A program made the translations under genes and the position numbers. A stretch of DNA of 64,000 nucleotides from Ectothiorhodospira shaposhnikovii (GTDB lineage Bacteria > Pseudomonadota > Gammaproteobacteria > Ectothiorhodospirales > Ectothiorhodospiraceae): assembly GCF_016584105.1 (NCBI RefSeq), contig NZ_NRSM01000007.1, forward strand, positions 62,001 through 126,000, read 5' to 3'. A model generated the notes under the pieces. That model worked only from the letters and a program-made list of their open reading frames with translations. It was not told where the DNA came from and searched no databases. Of this stretch, positions 37,169 through 48,263 are shown piece after piece. How positions within the stretch are numbered: the first letter of the stretch is position 1; every line of letters begins with the position of its first letter.

Positions 37169-39643
37169 TTATCCTTCCGGCTTAAAGCGCTTGAGCCGCA
37201 ACGCGTTGCTCAGTACCGAAACCGACGACAGGGACATGGCCGCAGCCGCAAAGACCGGCGACAGCAACAGCCCGAAGAACGGGTAGAGCACGCCGGCCGC
37301 CACCGGCAACAGGGTGGCGTTGTAGGCAAAGGCCCAGAACAGGTTCTGCTTGATATTGCGGATGGTGGCCCGGGACAGGGCGATGGCATGGGCCACCTGG
37401 CGCAGATCGTCGGACATCAGCACCACCCCGGCCGATTCCATGGCCACGTCCGTACCGGAACCAATGGCCAGCCCCACGTCCGCCGCCGCCAGGGCCGGCG
37501 CATCATTGATGCCGTCGCCGACGAAGGCCACCTTGTCCCCGGAGGCCCGCAGACGCTGCACCGCGTCCACCTTGCCCTCCGGCAGCACCTGGGCCACCAC
37601 CTCGTCAATGCCCAGTTGCCGGGCCACCGCCCGGGCCGTGCGCTCATCGTCGCCGGTGATCATCACCACCTTGAGTCCCAGTGACTTGAGACGGGCCACG
37701 GCCGCGGCCGACGACGGCTTGGGCGGGTCGGAGATCCCCAGCAGGGCCGCCGGTCGGTGATCCACCGCCACCAGCACCGGGGTACTCCCCTGCCCCGCCA
37801 GCCTTGCCACGGCTTCCTGGGCGTCTCCCAGGTCAACGCCCGCTTCGGCCAGGAAACGGGGCGAACCGATGATCAACGCATGACCGTCCACCCGGCCCTG
37901 AAGTCCGCGTCCGGTCAGGGACTCGAATCGCTCCACCTCAGGCAGGGTCAGCCCCCGCTCCCGGGCACCACGCACCACCGCCTGGGCCAGGGGGTGTTCC
38001 GAGCGGGACTCCAGGGCCGCCGCCAGGGTCAGGACCCGGGCCTCGTCCCAGTCCTCCAGCACCGTGATCCCGGTCAGTTCGGGCCGCCCCCGGGTCAGGG
38101 TGCCGGTCTTGTCCAGGGCCACCACCTGGACATCCCGCAGGGACTGCAGGGCATCACCGCCCCGGAACAGCACCCCCATCTCCGCCCCCTTTCCGGTACC
38201 CACCATGATCGAGGTGGGGGTGGCCAGCCCCATGGCGCAGGGGCAGGCGATGATGAGGACCGCCACCGCATTCACCAGGGCCAGGGTGAGTGCCGGCGCG
38301 GGACCGAAGAAGAACCAGACCAGGAACGTGACCAGGGCGATCCCCATCACCGCCGGGACGAAATACCGGGTCACCTGGTCCACCAGATTCTGGATCGGGA
38401 GCCGGGCGGCCTGGGCGGACTCCACCATGCGAATGATCTGGGCCAGCACGGTGTCCGAACCCACCCGCTGCGCCTTCAGGGTCATGGCACCCTGGCCGTT
38501 GATGGTGCCGCCCACCAGGGCGGCACCAACCGGCTTGTCCACCGGTACCGGTTCGCCGGTGATCATGGACTCATCCACCCAGGACCGGCCTTCCTCCACC
38601 ACCCCGTCCACCGGGATGCGCTCCCCCGGCCGCACCTGAACCCGGTCACCGGGCAGGACCTGATCCACGTCCACCTCGGTCCAGTCGCCGTCGCGCCAAA
38701 CCCGGGCGGTGCGGGGACGCAGGCCCATGAGCGTGCGGATGGCCTCAGACGTGGCGCCCTTGGCGCGGGCTTCCAGATACCGCCCCAACAGCACTAAAGT
38801 GATGATCACCGCGGAGGCCTCGTAGTAGACGTGCACCGACTCCGCCGGCAGGATCCCGGGCAGGAAAGTGGCCACCACGGAATAGCCATAGGCGGCGGAG
38901 GTCCCCAGCATGACCAGGGAGTTCATGTCCGGCGCGCCCCGGATCAGGGCCGGGCCGCCCTTGCGATAGAAACTCAACCCCGGGCCGAACTGCACCCCGG
39001 TGGCCAGCAGGAAGAACAGCAGATACACGGTCTGGGTACCCAGCGTCCCGTGCACCATGTGATGAAAGGCGGGGAAGACATGCCCCCCCATGTCCAGCAC
39101 CAGTATCGGCAGGGTCAGGACGGCCGCCAGGCTCAGGGCTTGGCGCACCCTGGACAATTCCCGCTTGCGTGCCGCCCGCTCCCGGTCTTCCCGGTCCGGC
39201 CCGGCCTCGTGGACCCGGCTCTCGTAGCCGGCTTCGGTGATGCGCCGGGCCAGGTCCGCGGCGGAGAGGGTGCCGGCGGGGATGCGCACCCGTGCCTGGC
39301 CGGTGGCCAGGTTGACCCCGGCCTCCAGTACGCCCGGGGTCCGCTCCAGCAGGGTCTGCACCCGACTGCTGCAGGCTGCGCAGCTCATCCCGGAGACATC
39401 CAGGATCAGGATATCTTCGGCCACGTCATAACCGGCCTCGCGGACGGCATGGACCAGGGCGACGGCATCGGGCGCGGAAGAGGCGGTGACAACGGCCTTT
39501 TCAGTGGCCAGGTTGACGCTGACGGTATCGACGCCCGGAAGGGGTTTCAGGGCATCTTCCACCCGCGTGACGCAGGCGGCACAGCCCATGCCGGTGATGG
39601 GCAGGGTCAGTGTGCGGGAAGGGTCATGACTGGAACGGGACAT
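37169..39643 (-). CDS. copA: Copper-exporting P1B-type ATPase
   Basis: This 824-residue ATPase should pump Cu(I) from the cytoplasm. Two N-terminal heavy-metal domains have GMGCAAC (18-24) and GMSCAAC (85-91). The membrane metal site is the CPC motif in [12 protein letters not shown], and the ATPase core has TGEPVPV, the phosphorylated DKTGTLT, and [12 protein letters not shown]. All eight expected helices are visible. The C-terminus keeps the usual family end without histidine-rich additions. No CueR operator was seen in the 130-base leader. A terminator lies 84 bases downstream. Copper handling may be related to cutA and the disulfide genes further right. Confidence 0.94.
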   Translation of the reverse strand: MSRSSHDPSRTLTLPITGMGCAACVTRVEDALKPLPGVDTVSVNLATEKAVVTASSAPDAVALVHAVREAGYDVAEDILILDVSGMSCAACSSRVQTLLERTPGVLEAGVNLATGQARVRIPAGTLSAADLARRITEAGYESRVHEAGPDREDRERAARKRELSRVRQALSLAAVLTLPILVLDMGGHVFPAFHHMVHGTLGTQTVYLLFFLLATGVQFGPGLSFYRKGGPALIRGAPDMNSLVMLGTSAAYGYSVVATFLPGILPAESVHVYYEASAVIITLVLLGRYLEARAKGATSEAIRTLMGLRPRTARVWRDGDWTEVDVDQVLPGDRVQVRPGERIPVDGVVEEGRSWVDESMITGEPVPVDKPVGAALVGGTINGQGAMTLKAQRVGSDTVLAQIIRMVESAQAARLPIQNLVDQVTRYFVPAVMGIALVTFLVWFFFGPAPALTLALVNAVAVLIIACPCAMGLATPTSIMVGTGKGAEMGVLFRGGDALQSLRDVQVVALDKTGTLTRGRPELTGITVLEDWDEARVLTLAAALESRSEHPLAQAVVRGARERGLTLPEVERFESLTGRGLQGRVDGHALIIGSPRFLAEAGVDLGDAQEAVARLAGQGSTPVLVAVDHRPAALLGISDPPKPSSAAAVARLKSLGLKVVMITGDDERTARAVARQLGIDEVVAQVLPEGKVDAVQRLRASGDKVAFVGDGINDAPALAAADVGLAIGSGTDVAMESAGVVLMSDDLRQVAHAIALSRATIRNIKQNLFWAFAYNATLLPVAAGVLYPFFGLLLSPVFAAAAMSLSSVSVLSNALRLKRFKPEG

Positions 39644-39730
39644 GGGGCTTGCCGAAAAAGGGCCGGTGTCCAGATTAATGCCTGAGCGGGATCCATGGAA
39701 ACTCCCGCGGTTGTTCTCCCCTCACCCCAA

Positions 39731-39754
39731 CCCTCTCCCACAAGGGGAGAGGGG
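39731..39754. repeat. CCCTCTCCC/GGGAGAGGG hairpin repeat
   Basis: CCCTCTCCC (39731-39739) faces GGGGAGAGGGG (39744-39754) across a four-base loop, next to CTCACCCCAA. Repeats of this composition are common between genes in many proteobacteria. It separates the OmpA-like gene from copA and may attenuate read-through; there is only a short T4 on the plus side. Confidence 0.55.
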
Positions 39755-39773
39755 CTTTTACAGGCGCTCTGAC

Positions 39774-40412
39774 TTAATTGACCCGCTCGGTCACTTCGAT
39801 GCGGATCTCCACGCGCCGGTTGGCGGCACGGCCTTCCGGGGTGGTGTTGTAGGCCACCGGACGGTCATAGGCATAACCGGCGGCTTCCATCAGACGAGCC
39901 GGGATGCCGCGCTCCACCATGAAACGCTTCACGGACTCGGCACGATCCTTGGACAGGCGTTCGTTCAATGCCCGGGAGCCGGTATTGTCGGTGTGACCAC
40001 TGATCACCACCCGCTCCAGGCGGGAGCCTGCCTGACGAATCCGGTCGGCCACCCGGTTCAGTTCAGTGGCGGCGGCCGGATTGAGCTGATGGCTGCCGAT
40101 GGCAAAGAGAACCTCGGAACCCAGGGTGATGGTTTCATAGACAGGCTCCGGCGCCGGGGCCGGCACTGCAGGGGCAGGCGGCGGAGCACGCTCGGCACGC
40201 GGCTCCGGCGCGGAGGCCACATAACCGGCACAACCTTCGATGGCGCGATCCATCAACCAGCGGGGCGTACGCACACAGTCACCGGAACCATCACGCACCA
40301 CGGCACCACGGGGGTCCGAAGCATAGCCAGTGTCCGCAAGGACCACCGGTGTCCCGGCCACCAGCAGGGACGAGGCCAGAGCCAAAGTGCCGGCGAAAGT
40401 TGTCTTACGCAT
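39774..40412 (-). CDS. OmpA-family outer membrane/peptidoglycan-binding protein
   Basis: This 212-residue protein has a signal peptide (cut near VVLA-DTG at about 25), a short N-terminal domain with two cysteines, a Pro/Ala linker (about 70-92) and a C-terminal OmpA domain (about 95-212). The domain has ISGHTDNTGSRALNERLSKDRAESVKRFMVERGI and NRRVEIRIEV, giving the Asp and Arg that bind diaminopimelate of peptidoglycan. It lacks a beta-barrel, so it is a periplasmic or surface-linked anchor rather than a porin. The start at 40412 has GGAGAG upstream; a longer frame is not supported. Confidence 0.88.
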   Translation of the reverse strand: MRKTTFAGTLALASSLLVAGTPVVLADTGYASDPRGAVVRDGSGDCVRTPRWLMDRAIEGCAGYVASAPEPRAERAPPPAPAVPAPAPEPVYETITLGSEVLFAIGSHQLNPAAATELNRVADRIRQAGSRLERVVISGHTDNTGSRALNERLSKDRAESVKRFMVERGIPARLMEAAGYAYDRPVAYNTTPEGRAANRRVEIRIEVTERVN

Positions 40413-40481
40413 GTCGTATGCTCTCCTGAAATAGGTCGGATAATGTGGCACTGCCACAAGCGCAATACTAACTCCAAACAC

Positions 40482-40506
40482 AAAGCCCCGCACGGGGCGG
40501 GGCTTT
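40482..40506 (-). terminator. groEL terminator
   Basis: AAAGCCCCGC and GCGGGGCTTT form a perfect 10-bp stem with a five-base loop, followed on the minus strand by a T-rich stretch interrupted by G (GTGTTT). It lies 52 bases after the groEL stop. Confidence 0.75.
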
Positions 40507-40558
40507 GCCTGCCGTCATGAAAAGACGGCATTCACTGCGACCTTTCGGGTTGCAGGGC

Positions 40559-42247
<1,689 letters not shown>

Positions 42248-42538
42248 TCAGCCTTCGATGACGGCCATCACGTCTTCCTCGCGCATCACGAGGAGTTCCT
42301 GACCGTCCACCTTGACCTCGGTGCCGGAGTACTTGCCGAACAGCACCTTGTCACCCACCTTCAGGTCCAGCGGGCGCACATCACCATTGTCCAGGCTCTT
42401 GCCCTTGCCCACGGCAACCACTTCGCCGCGGATCGGCTTCTCGGTGGCGCTGTCGGGGATCACGATCCCGCCGGGGCTGGTGCGCTCTTCTTCCATGCGC
42501 TTGATGATCACCCGATCATGCAACGGACGGATATTCAT
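42248..42538 (-). CDS. groES: 10 kDa co-chaperonin GroES
   Basis: This 96-residue protein is the GroEL lid. It begins [18 protein letters not shown] and contains the mobile loop [18 protein letters not shown], which docks on GroEL, and the closing [14 protein letters not shown]. It is the first gene of the groESL operon. Its leader of about 60-80 bases contains the CIRCE element, so it is repressed by HrcA until heat shock. Confidence 0.98.
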   Translation of the reverse strand: MNIRPLHDRVIIKRMEEERTSPGGIVIPDSATEKPIRGEVVAVGKGKSLDNGDVRPLDLKVGDKVLFGKYSGTEVKVDGQELLVMREEDVMAVIEG

Positions 42539-42595
42539 GGGCCTTGACTCCTTAGAAGCAGGTTTTGGATTGACTGTGTCTGATCCCAGGGGCTG

Positions 42596-42622
42596 TTAGC
42601 ACTCCCCCTTGGTGAGTGCCAA
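42596..42622 (-). promoter_or_regulatory. CIRCE operator (HrcA binding site) of groESL
   Basis: Read on the minus strand the element is TTGGCACTC-N9-GAGTGCTAA, a 9-9-9 inverted repeat with one mismatch from the canonical TTAGCACTC-N9-GAGTGCTAA. It directly follows the -10 box and lies in the groES leader, where HrcA would block transcription. Confidence 0.95.
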
Positions 42623-42649
42623 TAATAGGGGCGGACTTCCGGATGTCAA
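42622..42649 (-). promoter_or_regulatory. Sigma-70 promoter of groESL
   Basis: TTGACA (42649-42644) and TATTAT (42627-42622) are 16 bases apart on the minus strand. The -10 abuts the CIRCE operator, so HrcA binding should exclude RNA polymerase. No sigma-32 promoter was evident. Confidence 0.8.
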
Positions 42650-42663
42650 GGGGGAGAGGGTGA

Positions 42664-43179
42664 CTACTCCCGGTCCCGGTTACGCTCCGGGGACTCCACC
42701 TCCGGGCGAACCGGCTCTTCCCGCTCCCATTCCCCTTCGATGGTGCGTCCACGGCCACCCTGCTCCGGCGGCTGCCGGCCCTGGGCCTGATACTGGGCGT
42801 GCACATGGGCCTGGGCGGCGAAGACCCCGCGCCGGATCATCCATGCCGCCAGCAATCGGCGGGTGAACGGGAGCAGGCAGGCAAAGCCGATGGCATCGGT
42901 GAAGAAGCCGGGCGTCAGCAACAGGGCACCGCCGATGACCAGGAAGAAGCCCTCCACCAGTTCCCGGGCCGGCAACTGCCCCTGATCCATGCTGCGCTGG
43001 ACCCGGGTCAGGGTGGCAATCCCCTGCTGCTTGAGCAGGTAGGCGCCGATCACGGCGGTGAGGATGACCAGACCGACGGTGGGCCAGACACCGATGATCC
43101 CCCCCACCTTGATGAGCACGAAGATCTCGATCAGGGGGATGGTGAAGAACAGCAATAACAGGATGGGGAAGACAGGCAT
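42664..43179 (-). CDS. fxsA: FxsA family membrane protein
   Basis: This 171-residue protein has about four hydrophobic segments in its first 115 residues, starting MPVFPILLLLFFTIPLIEIFVLIKVG and including the family motif LVEGFFLVIGGALLLTPGFFTDAIGFACLLP. The C-terminal 60 residues are hydrophilic, Gln/Arg/Glu-rich and cytoplasmic. FxsA in E. coli overcomes F-plasmid exclusion of phage T7; its native function is unknown. The start at 43179 gives the normal family N-terminus. It is immediately upstream of groES, as in several gammaproteobacteria, but has a separate promoter-operator between them. Confidence 0.9.
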   Translation of the reverse strand: MPVFPILLLLFFTIPLIEIFVLIKVGGIIGVWPTVGLVILTAVIGAYLLKQQGIATLTRVQRSMDQGQLPARELVEGFFLVIGGALLLTPGFFTDAIGFACLLPFTRRLLAAWMIRRGVFAAQAHVHAQYQAQGRQPPEQGGRGRTIEGEWEREEPVRPEVESPERNRDRE

Positions 43180-43349
43180 GATGGCGATATCCGCAAATGG
43201 TGGATGAGCGTCGGATACACCGACAGGTAGAAAGGTCACTTTGGCGGCCTGCCCCCATGAATTCAAGGCATACCGTTCCCGTTTTTCGGGATCTCAATCC
43301 GAAAACATCCACTTGCCAGTCACCCCCGGGATTGGGTAAAACACAGTTA

Positions 43350-43376
43350 TTGACTTATTTCGATTGGAAATATAAA
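43350..43376 (+). promoter_or_regulatory. Probable sigma-70 promoter of the thioredoxin-TolC-adaptor operon
   Basis: TTGACT (43350-43355) and TATAAA (43371-43376) lie 15 bases apart, slightly short spacing but with five of six matches in each box. The thioredoxin gene starts 15 bases later with a GGAGG site, so the leader would be very short. Confidence 0.5.
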
Positions 43377-43391
43377 GCCTGGAGGCCAGTC

Positions 43392-43955
43392 ATGCGCGTT
43401 AACGGATCACTGCCAGGGCGTCGGTTCGGCACGGGCCTGTGCCTGCTGATCCTGCTGTGGAGCCTGTCCGTCCACGGCATGGAACGGGACCCTTACGAGC
43501 ACTTCTTCCAGTTCACCTTCGGCGATTTCCAGGAAGAGCTGGACACCGCCCGGGAGGCGGGCAAGAAGGCGGTACTGATCTTCTTCGAGATGGACGAGTG
43601 CCCCTTCTGCCACCGCATGAAGGACACCGTCCTCAACCAGCCCGAGGTCCAGGACTTCTACCGCGAGCACTTCGCCGCCTTTGCCGTGGACGTGGAAGGC
43701 GCCATCGAGATCACCGACTTCCAGGGCAACCCCACCACCCAGAGCGAATGGGCGTTTCAGGAGAACCGGGTCCGGGCCACGCCGGTATTCCAGTTCTTCG
43801 ACCTCGACGGCAGGCCCATCGCCCGCCTGACCGGCCCCACCTCTGGGACCGAGGAATTTATCTGGTTCGGCGAATACGTGGTCGAGGGCCATTATCGGGA
43901 ACAGCCCTTCAGCCGTTACCGGCGCGAACGCCAGGAGCAGGCGCGGGGGTCATGA
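43392..43955 (+). CDS. Secreted thioredoxin-fold protein (SoxW-like)
   Basis: This 187-residue protein has a signal peptide (about 1-29) and a thioredoxin fold with the redox motif ECPFCHRMK (Cys 70 and Cys 73) and the cis-proline in RATPVFQFF. The CPFC motif and FFEMDECPFC context resemble SoxW and other periplasmic thiol reductants. The substrate is unknown. A GGAGG site lies just before the ATG; a longer upstream frame is not supported. The gene overlaps the tolC-like gene by four bases (ATGA), so it is part of that operon. Confidence 0.86.
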   Translation: MRVNGSLPGRRFGTGLCLLILLWSLSVHGMERDPYEHFFQFTFGDFQEELDTAREAGKKAVLIFFEMDECPFCHRMKDTVLNQPEVQDFYREHFAAFAVDVEGAIEITDFQGNPTTQSEWAFQENRVRATPVFQFFDLDGRPIARLTGPTSGTEEFIWFGEYVVEGHYREQPFSRYRRERQEQARGS

Positions 43956-45277
43956 GCCGACGCATCCTGCCCCTGCTGATCGCCCTGTGCCTCTCCGGCC
44001 CGGCCGGAGCCGACGTCCCCCTGCCCTCACCCCTGACCCTGGAAGCGGCACTGGCCCTGGCCGATCCGGCACACCCCCGCCTGGTCCTGGCCCGCGCAGG
44101 GCTGGACACCGCCCTGGCCGAAAGGCGGCTGGCAAACAGCCGCAACGACCTGGAACTGGGCCTGCAACTCAACCCCCGCTGGGTGGAGCCCAATGACCTG
44201 GCGCCGATGCAGGACCATGACGACTCCCGGGCCATCCTGCACGCCCGCAAGACCCTCCATGATTTTGGCCGCACCCGGCATCACCTGGCCGCGGCGGAAT
44301 CCGCCGTGCAGTCCGGAACCTGGGAACAGGATCATGTTCTGGCCGAGCACCGCCTGCGGATCATGCAGGGCTTCTTTGAAGTGCTGCTGGCGGACCTGAC
44401 CTACACCCGGGACAACGAGGCCATGGCGGTGGCCTTTGTCGAACTCAACCGCCTGCGGGAACGCCACGGGCTGGGACAGGTCTCCGATATCACCCTGATG
44501 GCCCAGGAAAGCCATTACCAGACGGCACGCCTGCAGCGGCTGGCCAGCCAGCAGCAGACGCGCATCACCCGCCAGCGTCTGGCGGCCCTGCTGGGACGGC
44601 CGGACCAGGTGCCCGGACGTCTGCGCACACCGGCCCTGACAGGCAATGACCGGGCGTTGCCCGATGTGGACACCCTCTGGACATTGGCCCGGGACCACAA
44701 CCCCCGACGCCGGTCCCTGCAGTTGGCCGTGGAGGCGGCCACGGCCCGGGTGGGCGCACAGCGGGCAGAGCGCAGGCCCACCCTGAGCGCCGAGGCCCAG
44801 GCCGCCTGGTGGCAGCGGGAGTTCGGCGGCGACCGCAATCCCCTCGCCCTGGGGCTGGTACTGGACATCCCCCTCTACGACGGGGGCCGGGTGGACGCCC
44901 GCACAGCCCGGGAACAGGCCGGCCTGCACGAGGCCCGCGCCCGCCTGCGGGATTTCGACCTGTCCCTGCGCCAGGCGATGCTGGAGACCTGGCTGGAGAT
45001 CCAGCGCCTCGGGATCCAGCGGGAACAGGCCCGGGTGCAGGCGGATTACCGCGACCTGTATCTGGATCGCAGCCGCAGCCTCTATGAAATGGAAGTGGCC
45101 ACGGACCTGGGCGATGCCATGACCTGGCAATCGGAGGCCATGCTGTTTACCGCCAGCACGGAGTTCCAGCTCGCCCTGGCCTGGGCTCGCCTGGCCCTCC
45201 TGACCGGGCAGGCCACGGCAGACCCACTGGCACCGGAGCCGTTTTCACCCGCGACCGTGCGGGAGGAGGATTCGTGA
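43952..45277 (+). CDS. TolC-family outer membrane efflux protein
   Basis: This 441-residue protein has a signal peptide (about 1-20) and two repeats typical of the TolC/OEP family, each with long helices. Near the end of the second half is GLVLDIPLYDGGRVDARTAREQAGLHEARARLRDFDLSLRQ, the usual strand-turn-helix of OEPs. It should form a trimeric channel through the outer membrane and periplasm. Genes on both sides overlap it (ATGA with the thioredoxin, TGATG with the adaptor), so they are translated together. No inner-membrane pump is in the operon. Confidence 0.9.
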   Translation: MSRRILPLLIALCLSGPAGADVPLPSPLTLEAALALADPAHPRLVLARAGLDTALAERRLANSRNDLELGLQLNPRWVEPNDLAPMQDHDDSRAILHARKTLHDFGRTRHHLAAAESAVQSGTWEQDHVLAEHRLRIMQGFFEVLLADLTYTRDNEAMAVAFVELNRLRERHGLGQVSDITLMAQESHYQTARLQRLASQQQTRITRQRLAALLGRPDQVPGRLRTPALTGNDRALPDVDTLWTLARDHNPRRRSLQLAVEAATARVGAQRAERRPTLSAEAQAAWWQREFGGDRNPLALGLVLDIPLYDGGRVDARTAREQAGLHEARARLRDFDLSLRQAMLETWLEIQRLGIQREQARVQADYRDLYLDRSRSLYEMEVATDLGDAMTWQSEAMLFTASTEFQLALAWARLALLTGQATADPLAPEPFSPATVREEDS

Positions 45278-46056
45278 TGCGTTCCAGGACTCGCCCCGGC
45301 CCGGCCATCCTGCTCCTGCTGGTGCTGACGGCCACGGCACCGGCACTCCAGGCCGAGGAGATCCCCGCCCGGCTGGCCTGGGCCGACCGCCTGGAACTGG
45401 GCACCCCCCTCTCCGGCACCATCACCCGGGTGCTGGTAAACCCGGGAGACCGGGTACGCCGGGGCCAACCCCTGATAGAGATGGACACCCGTGCCCTGCA
45501 GGCGGAGGAACAACAGGCCGGCGCCCAGGAACACCGTCTGCGACTGGCCCGGGACGAGGCCCGCCGGGAGCATGATCGAAGCCGTGAGATGTACGACCGC
45601 ACCCTCATCGCCGAGCGGGAACTGGCTCTGGCCGAGATCGCCCGGCGCATGGCCGAGGCGGAACATCAGGCGGCGCAGGCGGCCCTGACCCGGGTGCGGC
45701 TGGACCTGGAACATGCCCGGGTGACCGCCCCCATGGACGCCCGGGTGATCGCCCGCCATGTCGCCCCCGGACAGGTGATACACAATGCCCTGCGGGTACA
45801 GCCGCTGCTGACCCTGGCGGCGGACGGGCCCATGCTGGCGGTGGCGGACGTGGAGGCCGCCGTGCTCGACAGGCTTTCGCCCGGCACCAAGGTAGAGGTG
45901 CGCGTGGGAGATCGACGCCTTGCCGGACGGGTGCAGGGGCTGGGGCTGGAACCGGTGGACGAATCCCTGCCCCGCTTCCGGCTGGAGGTGGTATTTTCAC
46001 CGCCGGAGGCGCTCGGGCTGCGGGCCGGGTTGACGGCGGTGGTGGTCTTGCCCTGA
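45277..46056 (+). CDS. HlyD/RND-type periplasmic adaptor
   Basis: This 259-residue protein has a signal peptide (about 1-26), a lipoyl half (GTPLSGTITRVLVNPGDRVRRGQPLIEMD), a helical hairpin (about 70-145) and a second lipoyl half with VTAPMDARVIARHVAPGQVI. A beta-barrel part and a short tail follow. It is shorter than most RND adaptors. The ATG at 45277 overlaps the tolC-like stop and has GGAGG at good spacing, better than the GTG three bases earlier. The inner-membrane partner is not adjacent and must be encoded elsewhere or be of a different type. Confidence 0.88.
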   Translation: MRSRTRPGPAILLLLVLTATAPALQAEEIPARLAWADRLELGTPLSGTITRVLVNPGDRVRRGQPLIEMDTRALQAEEQQAGAQEHRLRLARDEARREHDRSREMYDRTLIAERELALAEIARRMAEAEHQAAQAALTRVRLDLEHARVTAPMDARVIARHVAPGQVIHNALRVQPLLTLAADGPMLAVADVEAAVLDRLSPGTKVEVRVGDRRLAGRVQGLGLEPVDESLPRFRLEVVFSPPEALGLRAGLTAVVVLP

Positions 46057-46138
46057 TGATGTGCGGGGATCGGGGAAGAAGGGAGAACCGACGCATCTTC
46101 TGATCCGAACATTTTTCCGATCTGAAAAGGGCTACCCC

Positions 46139-46459
46139 ATGAGCGACAAGCTGCTGATCCTCACCACCCTCAAGGACCCCGTCCATGCCCGCGAGATTGC
46201 CGGGGAACTGGTCAGGCGCCGCCTGGCGGCCTGCGTCAGCATCCTGCCCGCGGCCACCTCCGTCTATGTCTGGGAAGACGAAGTGCAGGAAGACGCGGAA
46301 CATGTCCTGCTCATCAAGTCCCGGGCCGACTGCTTCGACACCCTGCAGAGGACCCTTCAGGCCCTGCATCCCTATGAACTTCCGGAAATCATCGCGGTTC
46401 CAATCACCCATGGCCTGGAAGGCTACCTGCGCTGGATAGACGACAACACCGACTCATGA
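46139..46459 (+). CDS. cutA: CutA1 divalent-cation tolerance protein
   Basis: This 106-residue protein is a small ferredoxin-like trimer. Family features are LTTLKDPVHAREIAGELVRRRLAACVSI, VYVWEDEVQEDAEHVLLIKSR, and the closing HPYELPEIIAVPITHGLEGYLRWI. CutA has been linked to copper tolerance in E. coli, but its biochemical role is debated. The dsbD start overlaps its stop by four bases. The ATG at 46139 has AAAGGG upstream. Confidence 0.95.
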   Translation: MSDKLLILTTLKDPVHAREIAGELVRRRLAACVSILPAATSVYVWEDEVQEDAEHVLLIKSRADCFDTLQRTLQALHPYELPEIIAVPITHGLEGYLRWIDDNTDS

Positions 46460-48261
46460 TGCGACGCTCACTGCGATTCCTGCTGCTTCTGGCACTGCTG
46501 CTGCCCGCCCTCCCCGCCCTGGCCCAGTTCGGCATGGGAGACGAACTCCTGCCCCCGGACAAGGCTTTCGCCTTCGATGCCTACCTGGAGGACGGGAACA
46601 CGGCGGTGGCCCGCTGGCGCATTGCCGAGGGCTACTATCTTTACGGTGCCCAGTTCCGGTTCGAGTCGCAGACCGAGGGCATCGAACTGGGCGAACCCCG
46701 CCGGCCCGCCGGCGTCATCAAGGAAGATGAATTCTTCGGCCAGGTGGAAACCTACCGTCATGACATCCGCGTCCACATTCCCCTGCTGCGCGGCGAGGAT
46801 GCCCCCGACACCCTGACCCTCAAGGCCCGCTCCCAGGGCTGTGCCGACATCGGGGTGTGCTACCCCCCCCATTTCCAGACCGTCAGCCTGGATCTCACCG
46901 ACATCCGCGGCCCCCAGGCCCTGGAACCCCGGCCCGCGGCGGGCGGCACACCGGTGACGGAACAGGACCGTATCGCCGCCCAGCTGGCGGACGGGCGCAT
47001 CTGGCTGGTGGCCCTGGTGTTCTTCGGTTTCGGCCTGTTGCTGACCTTCACCCCCTGCGTACTGCCCATGATCCCGATCCTGTCCAACATCATCGTGGGC
47101 CAGAAGGATCTCACCACCCGCAAGGCCTTCTTCATCTCCCTGGTCTTCGTCCTGGCCATGGCGCTGACCTATACCGTGGCCGGGGTGTTCGCCGGCCTGG
47201 CGGGGGCCAACCTGCAGGCGGCCTTCCAGAACCCCTGGATCATCGGCGGCTTCGTGGCCGTGTTCATCGCCCTGGCCATGGCCATGTTCGGCTTTTATGA
47301 CCTGCAGATGCCCTCCGGCATCCAGACCCGGCTGTCCGCCCTGTCCGGCAAGCAGCAGGGCGGCACCCTCATCGGCGCCGCCATCATGGGCTTTCTGTCG
47401 GCCCTGATCGTCGGTCCCTGCGTCACCGCGCCCCTGGTGGGCGCCCTGCTCTACATCAGCCAGACCGGCGATGCGGTACTCGGCGGCCTTGCCCTGTTCT
47501 CCCTGAGCATGGGCATGGGCCTGCCCCTGCTCGTCATCGGCACCTCCGCCGGCAAGCTGCTGCCCCGGGCCGGAGCCTGGATGGATACCGTCAAGGCCGT
47601 GTTCGGCGTGCTGCTGCTGGCCATGGGCATCTGGCTGCTGGAACGGGTGGTGCCCGCCCAGGTCACCCTGTTCCTGTGGGCCACCCTGCTCATCGTCTCC
47701 GCCGTCTACATGGGCGCGGTGAAGTCCCTGCCGGAGAACACCGGCGGCTGGCGGGTGCTGTGGAAGGGGCTGGGTCTGGTGATCCTGATCTACGGGATCC
47801 TGGTGATGATCGGTGCCGCCTCCGGCGGCCGGGACGTGCTGCGGCCCTTGAGCGGCATCACCACCGGCACCTCGGCAGCGGTCCAGGCCGAACTGCCGTT
47901 TCGCCCGGTGGACAGCCTGGCGGACCTGGAACGGGAGCTGGCCCAGGCCCGGGAGCTGGGTCAGCCGGTGATGCTGGACTTCTATGCCGACTGGTGCGTG
48001 GACTGCGTGCGCATGAAGCGCACCACCTTCCAGGACGGCGACGTGGCCCTGGCCCTGTCCGGGGTCCGTCTGCTCAAGGCCGACGTCACCGCCAACACCG
48101 GCGATCACCGGGCGCTGATGCGGGCCTTCAATCTGTTCGGCCCACCGGCCCTGGTCTTCTATGACGGACAGGGACAGGAGCTGGCCCATGAACGGGTGGT
48201 AGGCTACATGAACGCCCGTCAGTTCACCGACCATCTGCAACGTGCCCTGGGGAGATCCTGA
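46456..48261 (+). CDS. dsbD: Thiol:disulfide interchange protein DsbD
   Basis: DsbD carries electrons from cytoplasmic thioredoxin to periplasmic reductants. The 601-residue protein has a signal peptide, a periplasmic alpha domain with Cys 129 and Cys 135 (CADIGVCYPP), eight membrane helices with the key cysteines in FTPCVLPM and GPCVTAPL, and a C-terminal thioredoxin domain with CVDC (Cys 514 and 517). All six catalytic cysteines are present. The gene overlaps cutA, and the TlpA-like gene follows three bases later, so it likely feeds that partner and perhaps the SoxW-like protein upstream. Confidence 0.97.
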   Translation: MMRRSLRFLLLLALLLPALPALAQFGMGDELLPPDKAFAFDAYLEDGNTAVARWRIAEGYYLYGAQFRFESQTEGIELGEPRRPAGVIKEDEFFGQVETYRHDIRVHIPLLRGEDAPDTLTLKARSQGCADIGVCYPPHFQTVSLDLTDIRGPQALEPRPAAGGTPVTEQDRIAAQLADGRIWLVALVFFGFGLLLTFTPCVLPMIPILSNIIVGQKDLTTRKAFFISLVFVLAMALTYTVAGVFAGLAGANLQAAFQNPWIIGGFVAVFIALAMAMFGFYDLQMPSGIQTRLSALSGKQQGGTLIGAAIMGFLSALIVGPCVTAPLVGALLYISQTGDAVLGGLALFSLSMGMGLPLLVIGTSAGKLLPRAGAWMDTVKAVFGVLLLAMGIWLLERVVPAQVTLFLWATLLIVSAVYMGAVKSLPENTGGWRVLWKGLGLVILIYGILVMIGAASGGRDVLRPLSGITTGTSAAVQAELPFRPVDSLADLERELAQARELGQPVMLDFYADWCVDCVRMKRTTFQDGDVALALSGVRLLKADVTANTGDHRALMRAFNLFGPPALVFYDGQGQELAHERVVGYMNARQFTDHLQRALGRS

Positions 48262-48263
48262 GC

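Noticed and set aside
39644-39773. CueR-type copper operator before copA
   Set aside because: No dyad of the usual MerR-family form between -35 and -10 boxes was seen.
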